A DNA stretch of 64,000 nt from NCBI GenBank assembly GCA_000729835.1, contig JFHB01000069.1:1-64000 (forward strand), written 5' to 3'. Under the pieces are notes generated by a model, which worked only from the letters and a program-made list of their open reading frames with translations, made no database searches and was not told the DNA's origin. Position numbers and translations under genes: made by a program. This document shows, in pieces, positions 44,820 through 55,465 of the stretch (the first letter of the stretch is position 1; each line of letters begins with the position of its first letter). The DNA comes from Atkinsonella hypoxylon (taxonomy: Eukaryota; Ascomycota; Sordariomycetes; Hypocreales; Clavicipitaceae).

Positions 44820-45701
44820 CGTAGTTAAGCCTTTTACGTTTGATAAACGCACCGCTTCAACACTCTTTTCTGTACACACAAACACTCGGTGCATCTCGCC
44901 TTACCAGCGGATTGCGCGCCAAAGACTCACCTGCTGATCTTCGTCACAATTCGCAGCGTGCGAATAAGTTTCCGTCTGACTGCGCCACTTTGTTTCACCC
45001 GACGCGACATTGTCTGATGCCCGTCCCAGAGCAGATTCCCATCTCATTCCCTTCCATCGCGCGTTTACAGGGAGAAAGACGACGGCAAGGTGCATCCTTC
45101 TACGTATAGCTTCCGTGGTCGCGTAGTCAGAGGCACGAACATGAACATGCAGTGAGCCAACTCAATATTTTAGAACCGTGACACTGCATGGCAGGATTCT
45201 GTTCGCCAAAAGCTCTAGATTGCCAGGCGACAGAGCTGTGCCTTTTCGTACTACGACTCTGAAACACAGTGGAAGGGCAAAATGTTTCGTCCAAGACGTC
45301 AAAGCACTCTTGAACTTCCACATATATTGCACTGCAACGCCAGCGAGGGTTGCACTCCCGTTGCGCAATATTTCCAAACTTGGACCGGTAAGAGCACTGT
45401 ACAGACTGAGCATGAATGTGTCCGTCAAGATTAGCCCATGGTTTAATGCTATAACACGAATTGAGGAAAGCTTATGTATTTCTATAATTGATAAATTACA
45501 TCGTGTATGTGAATGTAGGTTTCTCCCTCTCTCCATACCATCACGGTTCATACCCTTTGCCTGCATAATTGTTTCAATGACACGCTATATATCCTTCAGT
45601 CCCAATAGCCGATCCCCATCTCCCAAAACGCCATAATAAATGCTTAAATTCGTTTTAATCCATTCTTGATATGATTCATTCGCCGTACTTTGTCAGAAGA
45701 C
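44820..45701. other. gene-free interval
   Basis: About 880 bases between the transposase-like fragment and the 3' end of HEM2. Overlapping frames on both strands around 45160-45640 show no domain. Confidence 0.5.
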
Positions 45702-46928
45702 CTAGTTCTCAAGCCAGTCCAGGAACTGGGGCGTAAAGTAGCTGACTACAATAGTGGCACCTGCCCGCAGGATGCTCTCAGTGGCCTCAAAAGCCGCTAT
45801 TCTGAGATCGAATACGCCAGCCTTGGCAGCTGCGTGGATCATGGAGTACTCTCCGGAAACTTGGTACGCTGCAATGGGGACATCCTTGCCCAGGTCCTTG
45901 GCATCGCTGATAATATCGAGATACTGTCCTGCGGGCTTGACCATGATGATGTCGGCGCCTTCATTCAGATCACGAACAATGGCTCGGCGGGCGAGTCCTC
46001 GGCCGCTGGGGGGCAGCTGGTAGCACTTGCGGTCTCCGAAAGAAGGAGCAGAGCCGGCAGCGTCGCGGAATGGGCCGTAGAGACACCCAGAGAACTTGGC
46101 AGAGTAAGACATGAGGGTCGTCTTGTGGGCGATGCCCTCCTCGATGAGCTTGAGCTTGATGGCGCGGATACGGCCGTCGTTCATATCAGAGGGGGCAACG
46201 CAGTGAGCACCGGCCTTGGCGTATGCGATAGCGACGTCGGAAATACGGTCGACGGAGAGCTGATTGTTCAGGCTGCCGTCGTCACGGAGGATACCACAGT
46301 GGCCGTGGGAAGTGTACTCGCAGAGACAGACATCGGTGCAGATGTACACTTGAGGGAATCGGCGGCGAATGAGGCGAATGGCCTGGATGACGGGTCCTTC
46401 AGGGTCATCTGCAGCGCTGCCCAAAGCATCCTTGGTTCCGGGCTTCATGGGAACGCCGAAGAGCATGACGGATCGAAGCCCTTTACGGACCAGAGGTTCC
46501 AGAAACGAAACAAGCTTGCCAAGGCCGAGCTGGTACTGGCCAGGAAGCGAGGCAACCAGGTTCATGTCATCTTCTCCGTCGGTGACAAAAATAGGATAGA
46601 TGAACATAGACTACGAACGGGCGTTCATTAGCAACCATGTCCCTTTCCGCGTCCTGCTTTGGAGTTTGTAGATGGAGCTCACTTTGGTCAGCTGTCGCTC
46701 AGCCTGCCATGAGCGGGCCAGCGGATGATAATAACCGCCATGAAGCTGGCTTCCAATGTCCCCGGCGATGCTGACACTCGTGGCAGCAGTGCTGGCATAG
46801 GACATGGCCCGAGAAATGTGCGAAGTTCGATCATCTATCGTAGAGACGGATGCGGGTGGAGCCGGTCGGCGAGGGGCGTGCATGTCGTCGCGCACGGTCA
46901 AGTCTTGGACGAGGCTGGAGAAGGACAT
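45702..46928 (-). CDS. HEM2: delta-aminolevulinic acid dehydratase (porphobilinogen synthase)
   Basis: Second enzyme of heme synthesis: condenses two 5-aminolevulinate molecules to porphobilinogen in the cytosol. Exons are 46928-46683 and 46610-45702 (72-base intron), giving 384 aa. The zinc site CLCEYTSHGHC has the three ligands of the zinc-dependent (animal/fungal) form. The active-site lysines lie in SAKFSGCLYGPFRDA and IIMVKPAGQYLD. The metal-independent plant-type Asp cluster is absent. The N-terminal ~60 residues (DDRTSHISRAMSYASTAATSV) are a fungal extension before LHGGYYHPLARSWQ. The intron falls at QLTK/SMFIYPIF. All catalytic residues are intact. Confidence 0.95.
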
Positions 46929-48059
46929 TATGATTCTCGATGGTGTCCAAAGATGAGCTGAGTGTCGCGGGCGAAATGCTTGTGGTTAATTCACTGGGAG
47001 GTGTCCAAGAGGCGTCGAATACAAATGGCAGGCAATGTGGCGACTTTGAGAAAAAAATCCACGGAACGCAACAAATAGAAGCGCACAAGGAAACTATTTT
47101 CTTCTTCTCTGCGATGAGAGAGGCTAGTGTCTCCGGCGTCAAAGTGGATTGAGGAATTGAGGAGAGAAAGCACTTGTGAGTGAGGACGAGTAAGACGATG
47201 AGATGGTGGATGGAAAAAGAAAACTTGACGGTGTGCGTATATGCAATTCATGGGATAGACGTTGGGCCAATCAGCGAAGGGGAAATGCTAATGCGGGGAG
47301 ATGGAGATCCAGATCGAAAATTTCGACCGGCCATTTTCGAAAAAACCCAGCCGGCTATTTTTAGACCGACCGGCCATTATTTTCCCTAGACCCGCGTGGC
47401 CGGCCGAGAGGCTGTTCGGCTCGTGATTCTGGCCGGCGGTTCATGCAGCAGACGTGGCTAATAATTGAATGTGTTGATGTATATTGGGCCTGTTGCAGCC
47501 GACCTGCGTTCAGTTCATGAGATGGGCTGACTATCAACAGAGCGTCGGGAGAAATCATGACCCCAAGTCAAGATACTCACCGAGTGAACCCGCGGCTAGT
47601 TACGGAAATGCTGACTGCGGGAATTTCTAACTTTACCTTTGACCTACATACAAATTGTGCTTAGCTTATGACCGAGGCTAAGGATCATTTGTCTGCTTTG
47701 GACATGGTTTCCATGGTCTATTGAGCGCTCCCATAGTCGCTTCCCGAATCCTGTCCGCTCTTTCTTTAATAAATCGCTATATTTTCCGTCTTCATGTTCC
47801 TGGACGTAGATTCATCAGTGTTCGGCAGTCAGTCTTCGAAAATTGACTCCACATCCAAGACTCAATCGTAAATTAATACAGCAAGATCTTGGCCCTTTAT
47901 TCATCCGCTTCTAATCTTTCTACCACCATAATAATACACACCTCGATCGACCAACACACCATTTTGATATGTTCTACAGATTAAAAGAAAGAGAACACTT
48001 GCAGGCTTTAGGTGCCTTCGTGTTCTCACTGTCCCCCAGTCACAATCCGATACCATGGT
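46929..48059. other. HEM2 promoter side and MIC12 3' interval
   Basis: About 1.1 kb with no gene. It contains GC-rich CCGGCCATTTT repeats (47325-47384) roughly 400 bases upstream of HEM2 and an AT-rich stretch near 47870-47960. Confidence 0.5.
47325..47384. repeat. CCGGCCATTTT motif cluster
   Basis: GACCGGCCATTTT (47325-47337), CCGGCTATTTTT (47351-47362) and GACCGGCCATTATTTT (47368-47383) occur within 60 bases, with further GGCCGGCC words at 47398-47405 and 47431-47436. Spacing is irregular. They could be binding sites upstream of HEM2 or repeat decay. Confidence 0.55.
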
Positions 48060-48991
48060 CTATAATCCCCTAAGCGCAGTATTATCGCGCTTATCCAGCG
48101 GAATATACCTCTGCTTCAGAACCTCTGAAACACTCCGCTTATCACTACCAGTCTTCTCGAATCGCTGGTCCAGCGCCTTTTGCACAGGGTTCATTGCTGA
48201 CAAGTCCACCTGGCCAGGGGCCGTTTCCTCGCCAGTCAAACCAACCGCAGACTTCACCCTACCTCCAACCTCAGCAGTCATCTCCTTGCTCTTCTCCAGC
48301 GCTGACTTCACAGCCCCCTTCGCCTCGCCGGCCTTTTGACGGTCTTCATGCTCAGCTTTCTGGGCTGCCCTCCAGGCAGTCAGTCGCGCTTGCAGGGCAT
48401 TATCCTTGACTTTGGCTGCAAAGTCCTCTTCCTCCGCCTTAGCTTGGTCAAATGCCTTCTTCGTCTGAGCCTTGATCTTGCCGACGGTAGATTCCGCGCT
48501 GACCTTGGCCTTGTTGGCACCGGCGTCCAGCTCACTCTTCGCTCTGGCAGCACTGTCCTGTATCGACTCACCGAATGCCATATCCCAGAGTGATGTGATG
48601 CGGCCCTCTATTCCCTCACGGACTTCCTCCCAGTCGGTGTTTTGCACCCATCTTACTGCATTTTCGATTTCCTCGTTCCATCGGTCCTTGGCGACCTCGA
48701 TGGCCTCGGCTCGCTTGGCAGCAGCGACTTCAGATCGGGTAGGTGGGAGAGGCTGCGGGATGGGATCGATGAGACCCTGAATAGCTAGGGCTTGAGCGCG
48801 GAGTGATCGGCCTTGTTCTTCTCGGTTGCGCTGGTGGGCTAATACTGAGAGGTATGCGACGGTAAGGGTGAGGGTGAGGCCACCAGTCTGCGCGGTAGAA
48901 ATAGTCTGCATTAGCTGATGTCCTATACGAGTAGCAATGACGATGGGTTTCGATGAAGAGCGGTGCTTACAAAGCCGGTGACGAAACCCAT
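48060..48991 (-). CDS. MIC12: MICOS complex subunit Mic12
   Basis: Inner-membrane subunit of the MICOS complex that shapes cristae junctions. A 21-base first exon (48991-48971, MGFVTGF) and a second exon, 48905-48060, are separated by a 65-base intron, giving 288 aa. The single membrane span GGLTLTLTVAYLSVLAHQRN near the N-terminus is the Mic12 hallmark, followed by VRWVQNTDWEEVREGIEGRI, which is conserved in filamentous fungi. The C-terminal half is helical, rich in Lys, Glu and Ala. An unspliced Met at 49130 would also open a frame but loses the MGF start. Divergent from MRPL8 across 559 bases, so two mitochondrial genes share a promoter interval. Confidence 0.88.
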
Positions 48992-49550
48992 GGTTGTCTA
49001 TTTTCTCCTTCGAACCGAGTGTCGTAGCTCGAAGCTTTGAGAAAGGTTCGGTGGTGGGTTTCCCTGACGCACGAGATAGAGCCGAGAGCGGCGAATGAAA
49101 TCGGGGACAGCAGAGGAGCAACGATATCAAACGTCAATTCCTTATCTGCCGCAGCTCATGGTGTGCACTGAGTTTTCCATAAGAGCGCAGAGACCGCAAC
49201 GCAGCGAGTCAATTGGCACGTGTTGGAGAGAGAGGAATTTCTGTCCGAGACGCTCGGTTGACGTAGGTTGGAGTCGAGCTTTGTCCGGGTTTCCTTCTGC
49301 TTCCGATGCCGTGCAGCCAGTTAAACGCTTCGGCGAGCCGCAATAGCGGGCCCGAATTTTTCTCGTCTCTGTGGACTAGTTCGGTGTCAACGTCGCTCAC
49401 CACCTGCCCAATACATTCATTGTACAAAGCGTCTAGTTCCCTTTTCCATGGAATTGGCAAGGCCTCGTTGAACCGTCTGCTAGAGAAATCAGGTCCCGTC
49501 GTTTCCTCCGTTCACGAAGGCTACTCCCAAAGTCCAAAGACAAGCCCACC
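48992..49550. promoter_or_regulatory. bidirectional promoter interval MIC12/MRPL8
   Basis: 559 bases between two divergently transcribed genes for mitochondrial proteins. No conserved factor site was identified by eye. The shared interval is compatible with co-expression; that is inference. Confidence 0.4.
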
Positions 49551-50345
49551 ATGGCCGGCGGCCTCGTCAAATACCGGCATCTCAGCCGCGACTCATCCGC
49601 CAGGAAAGCACTTCTGCGCGGCCTCGTCACCCAGCTCGTGCAGCACGAGCACATCCAGACCACACATGCGAAAGCCAAGGAGGCACAGCGCTTGGCAGAG
49701 AAGCTGATTACATTGGCGAAGAAGAACAATGAGCCGTGCAGGAGATCAGCACAGGGCATCCTCTACGTATGTTTTATGGTTACAGCATGACAAACCCACC
49801 AAGGGATGGGGATTATGGTCCTTGCCCAGAATTGACTCTTTAGAAAGCGAATTCCAAAGGCTAATTGCTCTTGCCTTTGACCACAGACACCACATCTTCT
49901 CCTACCTAAATTATTCGGCGAGCTGCGTTCGAGATATCTCAATCGAGAAGGTGGCTACACACGCGTCACTCGCACCGAGCCCAAGAACACCTACGACCAG
50001 GCCGAGAGCTCCATCCTCGAGTTTGTCGATGGCCCCAAGGACTCGCGGTTCATGATGACCGCTAAAACTCTCGCGAGAGATCGCTTGCTCGGACGGGATC
50101 CTACCCCGTTGACCTTGCATAACGCTAGAAAGGTCACGCAGTTCAGAGGTCCGAAAGAGCTAGACGACATGGTGGAGAGATTTATAGCGCTTCAGGTGGA
50201 GGATTCGCCGGCAGCGGCAGATGACGCGAGCAGCGCCGAAGCGATGAAGATGGCAGATCGTGAGAGACTCAAGGCAAAGGCGCTTATGGGCGACATTGTG
50301 CCAGAGTCTACGAATAAGAGGCGTTTGGACGATGTAAAGAGGTAG
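49551..50345 (+). CDS. MRPL8: mitochondrial large-subunit ribosomal protein bL17m
   Basis: Mitoribosomal large-subunit protein homologous to bacterial L17. Exons are 49551-49766 and 49887-50345 (120-base intron), giving 224 aa. The L17 core is unmistakable: RHLSRDSSARKALLRGLVTQLVQHEHIQTTHAKAKE (in two stretches), AEKLITLAKK and, after the intron, LFGELRSRYLNREGGYTRV. A C-terminal extension (ELDDMVERFIALQ and beyond) is usual in fungal mitochondrial versions. The basic N-terminus can act as the import signal. Confidence 0.94.
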
Positions 50346-50647
50346 GCTCACTTGGCCGACGAGTACTAGAAAACGGTTTGGAATGGGTAAAACGAATTTT
50401 TTCTGCCATGTATAGGACAGTTGACCCATGTATCTATATATTTATGCCATGACCTTGACCCATAGCGTCAACTTGACTGCAGCTGCTGTTCTACACGTGA
50501 ACATTTAGTAATTCTGAACTTAATGCGAAGATAACAGATGCGACTTTATGCAATGTCCCCCCATCCCCCCCTCCCACCACCACCACCAAAAGAAAAAAAA
50601 AAGGAAGAAGTAAAACCGCCCAATGCCACATGAATTCATTCTTGTAG

Positions 50648-52954
50648 CTACAAAAAGTCAAATGTATCACCACGCTCCTGTATCATCTTCACCACCCTCT
50701 TAGACCCGACGATTCTTTCCAATTTCATCACATCATACTTGGAGAACATGACCCTTACGACTCCTTGCCCAAGCTCAATCCTGAGATCCTGCTCGCTCTT
50801 CCCCAAAAATCCGCCCGCAATCTCCTGGTAAAAGATGTGATTGTCAGGCAACCCGTAAAAAATGACACGCTGCACGCCCCGAAACTGGTACCGCCTGAAG
50901 TGGTGCGCTCGCTCCGTATATAAAAGCACGCGATGACGCCCCGACAAGAAATGAGAGCGGGCACGCGAAGCGTCCGGTAGGTCGGTATATTCCGAAACAG
51001 CACCAAAGGTGACGTTGCTCATAGTGGCCGAGTTGGCAAAGTAGTTCCGTACGCGGACAAAGTCCAGATAAGAAGGGATGAACAGCAGTGTGCCTGTCGC
51101 GTCCCTGGCTCGCTTGACTAGGGTGGGCACAATGGCTGAGACGAAATACTCAAAACGCGCGTCGGGGTCCTTCTCGACAGAGGGGGACTGAAATCGGGAG
51201 AAAGTTTGCTTGGCCCTGATACCTAACTGCTGAATTACGCCCTGGTACTCGGGCTGTAGACGGATTCGGCCAGCCCAGTTGTGGCAATATAATCGTTGCA
51301 ATTCCGCCAGCTCGGGAGTGTTGAAAGCTGACAAGATAATGGTTTGTCTGAAGTACTTGGCCCAATCCTCAAGATACCATGTCCGGACACGACTGAAATC
51401 GCAGCCGTGGGCATCTTTGGGCTGCAAGTTGAGATGCTCGAATATGTACTCGATATGCTCCCAGTTCTGCATGAGCAGCGCATCAGCCTGGTCAACAATC
51501 ACCATCTCAATGGAGCTCAGAAAGTCAAAGTCGGGTTTCTTCTTGTCGTCCTCGGAACCAATCGCCATACGAAGACCCAGGGGACTCGCAAGGAGGATAT
51601 CGGAGTTGTAAAATTGCGAGAAGTACTTGATGGTCTTGCGGGTGAGCTTGACACCAATACGAAACATGTCATCGTCGTTGCCTTCAAAAAGGTCCTTGAA
51701 GTCCTCCGGTCGGTCTTCGCCAAAGTTATTTCCCTTTTCGATATAGGACTCATCGAACCTCTTGCGATTCTCCTGCTGGTCAGGATCACAAAGGTCTCTG
51801 ATGATGTTTACCATCTTGGCGCACGAGTTGCGTGTGGGGAGAAGGAAAAGTACTTTAGGTCGAGTAAAACCCTGGTCTCGCAGCTCTAGTTCAGTATCTT
51901 CTCCCGCTTTCGCCAGCTTGTAGCTGTTTTTAATGACACGGTCACGAGTTCTGAAAAGTTAAATAGTATCAGTGATTTGTTGCAATGTCTTGTTCTGGAG
52001 CAACGTTCAAACTTACTTCAAGATATGATTAAGAGCGTGCAAGCAAACCGCCCGTCTCAACTTTCCCGAGTTTCTCACCGTTCTACTACAGTGCAAAACG
52101 TCCTTGTACCCGAAGAGAAGCGGCAAGATAGCCCTCTCGGTGGCATCCAGCTTGCTCATCTTTGTAGCTGCCGTCTCCTGCAACTTTTGCTTTAGATTTA
52201 GTCCCTCTAGCCCACACGAATGCGGCATCTCTAAATTCCCATTGCTGCCGTCTCCAAAGTCCACAGTCGTTGATGTTGCACGTAATGAGTCAGCCATCGC
52301 TCTGCGCGTTGTCCACTTTTCATCTTTGATAGCCGTGACGGCTTTTTCAACTTGCACATCGTCAGGATGGGCAAAGTGTACGTCAAATGGATCCTCAGAG
52401 TTCTCTTCATCCTCGGAGTCGGGCTCGTCTTCCTGATGCTCATCATTTGGATCAGCGTCGTCAGGCTCATCAACTTCATCGATGTTCTCTCGTTCCTTCT
52501 CAGCAGCGTCGTTCATTTCCCGGTCCGCCAAATTAGCCGCAGGTTGCTCTGGTGCCGAATCATGGTCTAGCTTCCTCCTCTTGGCTTTGTGTGCGCTGGA
52601 TTGGTTGAATTTCTGCAACAGTGTCATATACGAACGAGCAGCGGGCTTCTCCTGCTCATCTTCAGAAGCGCTATCATCCATATTCTCGCCTTGGTCATCT
52701 GGAGAATCATTTTCAGACTCAGGCGCGGATTCTCTATCCTAGGTTAGCCGCATGCACTATATTGAACTTGAAAGCGCGTAATAGAGATACAGATGCCGCA
52801 AGACTCACACGTCTTTATCAGCCAAACGGTCACCGTCAAACCGCCGACTTGGCCCCCATCGACTCGACCCTCCTCGTCCTCGTCCTCTGCTTCTACCACC
52901 TCGACCCCTGCCTCCGCGGTCGTGAAGGTTGCCCCTTTGTCCCCGACGTCCCAT
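50648..52954 (-). CDS. UTP25: U3 snoRNP / SSU processome protein Utp25
   Basis: Nucleolar factor of the small-subunit processome for 18S rRNA maturation (animal homologue: digestive organ expansion factor). Exons are 52954-52811, 52738-52017 and 51950-50648, giving 722 aa. The first exon encodes an Arg/Gly-rich tail (RGRGGRSRGRGRGG). The next carries a strongly acidic region (EDEPDSEDEENSEDPFDVHF). The third is a degenerate DEAD-helicase-like fold: VLFLLPTRNSCAKMV, DILLASPLGLRMAIG, EMVIVDQADALLMQN (DQAD in place of DEAD), LLFIPSYLDFVRVRN and YQFRGVQRVIFYGLPD. The first donor is GTGTGA rather than the nearby GTGAGT, because only it keeps phase. Divergent from eIF3f. Confidence 0.92.
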
Positions 52955-53444
52955 TCTATTTGTTCTTTATACCACAAGATATCAACAGGAAACACTTTAA
53001 AAGAAAAGGGGCAGATAACCAAGTAGGGAAAAGCCTCTCATGCGCTTCAACATCTTGAATAAGGTGGACCCGCTTAAAAAGTTGAAACTTCACTTGCAGC
53101 CTTGTGTTAGCTGCCCAGCTTTAAAAAAAAAAAAAAGCCAGCCTTGCCAAGCCACGTACGTGGTGGGGTCAAGTCTCTCCTGAGCCACACTTTCTCTTTT
53201 TTATCGTGGCTCATCAAAGCGCACAACCCCAGTTGGTGCCCCCGTCAAACCGGTGCAAATTGAAAATTCAGCGAAATTGGCGGGCATCGCGAAACCACCA
53301 AAAAAATAACCGAAAGGCGCCAACTCGAACCCCTCCTTGTCCATCCCACCTCTTGTCGCCATCTAGCCGTCTACACCCGTGCGCAATTCATTTATTCCTC
53401 GACGGACCACTTCATTTCGTTCTTCCGACCACATATCGTCCAGT
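52955..53444. promoter_or_regulatory. bidirectional promoter interval UTP25/eIF3f
   Basis: About 490 bases between divergent ribosome-biogenesis and translation genes. It has a poly-A tract near 53124-53137 and pyrimidine-rich stretches. Co-regulation is plausible but not shown. Confidence 0.4.
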
Positions 53445-54701
53445 ATGGCCGCCGCCGCTACGGAGCGCTTCATACACCTCGCTCGTCCGTTGACGCATTC
53501 GAATGCTGGACTTCAGTCGAGTATTGCCCCGCTCACCGTCAACATCCAGCCTCAGGTACGATGATAGTTCGTCGGCCACCATCGCAAGCTCGAACATGAC
53601 TCTTTGCATGCATATCCACCTCCGTAATCAAGAGCTTGGGGGTAGCTAGGATACTCGAACCTTGTACTTTCACGAACGACCCCGCTAACTAGCTTTTCCC
53701 ACCCCTTTCTCAAGGCCGTCTTCTCCATCCTCGACCACGCCGTCCGAAGAGACACTCGCGAGAACGCCCAATCCACCCGAGTCATCGGGGCCCTTGTCGG
53801 CACACGCTCCGAAGATGGCACCGAAGTCGAAGTCCGCTCATGCTTCGCCATCCCCCATACCGAAGAGGAGGACCAAGTCGAAGTCGACGTAGAGTACCAA
53901 AAGAACATGCTGGCCCTGACCCTCCGGGCGTCTCCCCGCGAGGTCCTCCTCGGCTGGTACACTACGTCCCCGGAGCTCAACAGCTTCAGCGCCTTAATCC
54001 AGAACTTCTTCACCAGCGCAGAAACCGGCACGGCCCCTCACCCAGCAATTCACATGACCATCTCCACGGAGCCAGGCGAGGACATCCAGACGAGATGCTA
54101 CATCAGCGCCCCGGTGGCCGTCAACGCCGAGCGCGCCGCCGAAAGCTGCCTGTTCATCCAAGTTCCCCACAAGATACTCTACGGCGACGCTGACCGAAGC
54201 GCTCTGGATGCCATCGCCAGTGCACAGAACAACGAGGATCGCACTGCTCCGCTGGTCTCCGACATCGAGAACCTAGCCCGATCAATTGAACAGACTCTCA
54301 GCTTGCTGGACCGCGTGAGCGAATGGATCAACGGTGTCTTGGACGAAGAGGAGGAGCCCAACACCGCCCTAGGCCAGTACCTCATGAGCGCCCTGTCCCT
54401 CACCCCCAAGGTCGACGCCGCTCAGATTGAGCACGACTTCAACAACCACATCCAGGATGTTCTCATGGTCAGCTACCTGGCCAACACGATCCGCGCACAA
54501 ATCGACCTCTCCCAGCGTCTAGCAGTCGCCAATCTGACCAGCACCGACAAAGACGGCGATGGCAAAGGCGAAGGAGACAAGAATCGAGGCAACAAGCGCG
54601 GAGGCCGAGGCGGTGGCCGCAGCGGTGGGCAGCAGCGAGACAACAACCGTGAGCCCCGGGAACAGAGAGAGCCAAGGGAACCCCGAGAGCCCGCAGAGTA
54701 A
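53445..54701 (+). CDS. translation initiation factor eIF3 subunit f
   Basis: MPN-domain subunit of eIF3, which promotes 43S complex assembly. Exons are 53445-53555 and 53715-54701 (159-base intron), giving 365 aa. The MPN fold begins at NIQPQAVFSILDHAVRR and continues with VIGALVGTRSEDGTEVEV, FAIPHTEEEDQVEVD and VLLGWYTTSPELNS. The JAMM metal ligands of active deubiquitinases are not preserved, as expected for subunit f. The conserved C-terminal helices (LDRVSEWINGVLDEE, FNNHIQDVLMVSYLANTI) are present. A Gly/Arg-rich tail (GGRGGGRSGGQQ) and EPREP repeats end the protein. The intron acceptor is CAAG at 53714, preceded by a strong pyrimidine tract. Confidence 0.93.
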
Positions 54702-55465
54702 TTCGGCAGAAAAGAAAAAAAAGAAAGATCCTACCAAAAGAGCGGGAAGGGAAAAAAAAAAAGGAAAAAATAAAGGACAAAAACTGTAAGAGAGAGGGAA
54801 CTCTTTTCTATAATGAGTTACGAGATAAAATATGCGGGTGGATCACCCTGCATATTTAACACAAACTCATGATAACATATAAGCGTCAACCTGGTCATAT
54901 GAGGCGGGAGTCACATCCCCAAGTGACGCGAAGATGAAAGAAATGCGAACTATTTCGCAGCAGGAGGGAACAACTCTAAACTACTTGGACCTGGGTCTCC
55001 GTGTTCTGTAACACATCATCATGGCGTTGTGGTCAGTCTATATTCTGTAGACAACTTGAGATTTTAGTAAAATCAAAGCAAAGTTTCAGCTGCAAGAAGG
55101 AAAAACTGTTCATGCAAAGTGGAACAGTAGCTCGGTTGGAAATTATAACGTCACATTTTTTAAAGTGATGTGATTTCACTAGAGAGAAAAGAACAAGACG
55201 GCTATCAATGGTATGCTCTCCATCTAGTGACATGCATTTACCCTTACTAGAGAAAATAAAATAGGTGTGGAAGAGAAATTTGAATTTCTTTTTGCTTTGT
55301 CATCCTATCCACCAATAAACGCCGATAAGCATGACTCGATAAACGTACCCCTGAGAAAAGCAGCATGTCGTGGCAAAACAGCCCTGTTCCCGTGCTCCCC
55401 CATCCGCCTCCTTTGACGCCTTATTTTGCTGGACTGACTACCCTTGAATACCCTATGGATGCACC
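54702..55465. other. convergent 3' interval
   Basis: About 760 bases between the 3' ends of eIF3f and the R3H gene, with A-rich tracts near 54713-54770. No gene seen. Confidence 0.5.

Noticed and set aside
45690..46631. 313-residue frame on the + strand
   Set aside because: Antisense to HEM2, whose active-site motifs are intact.
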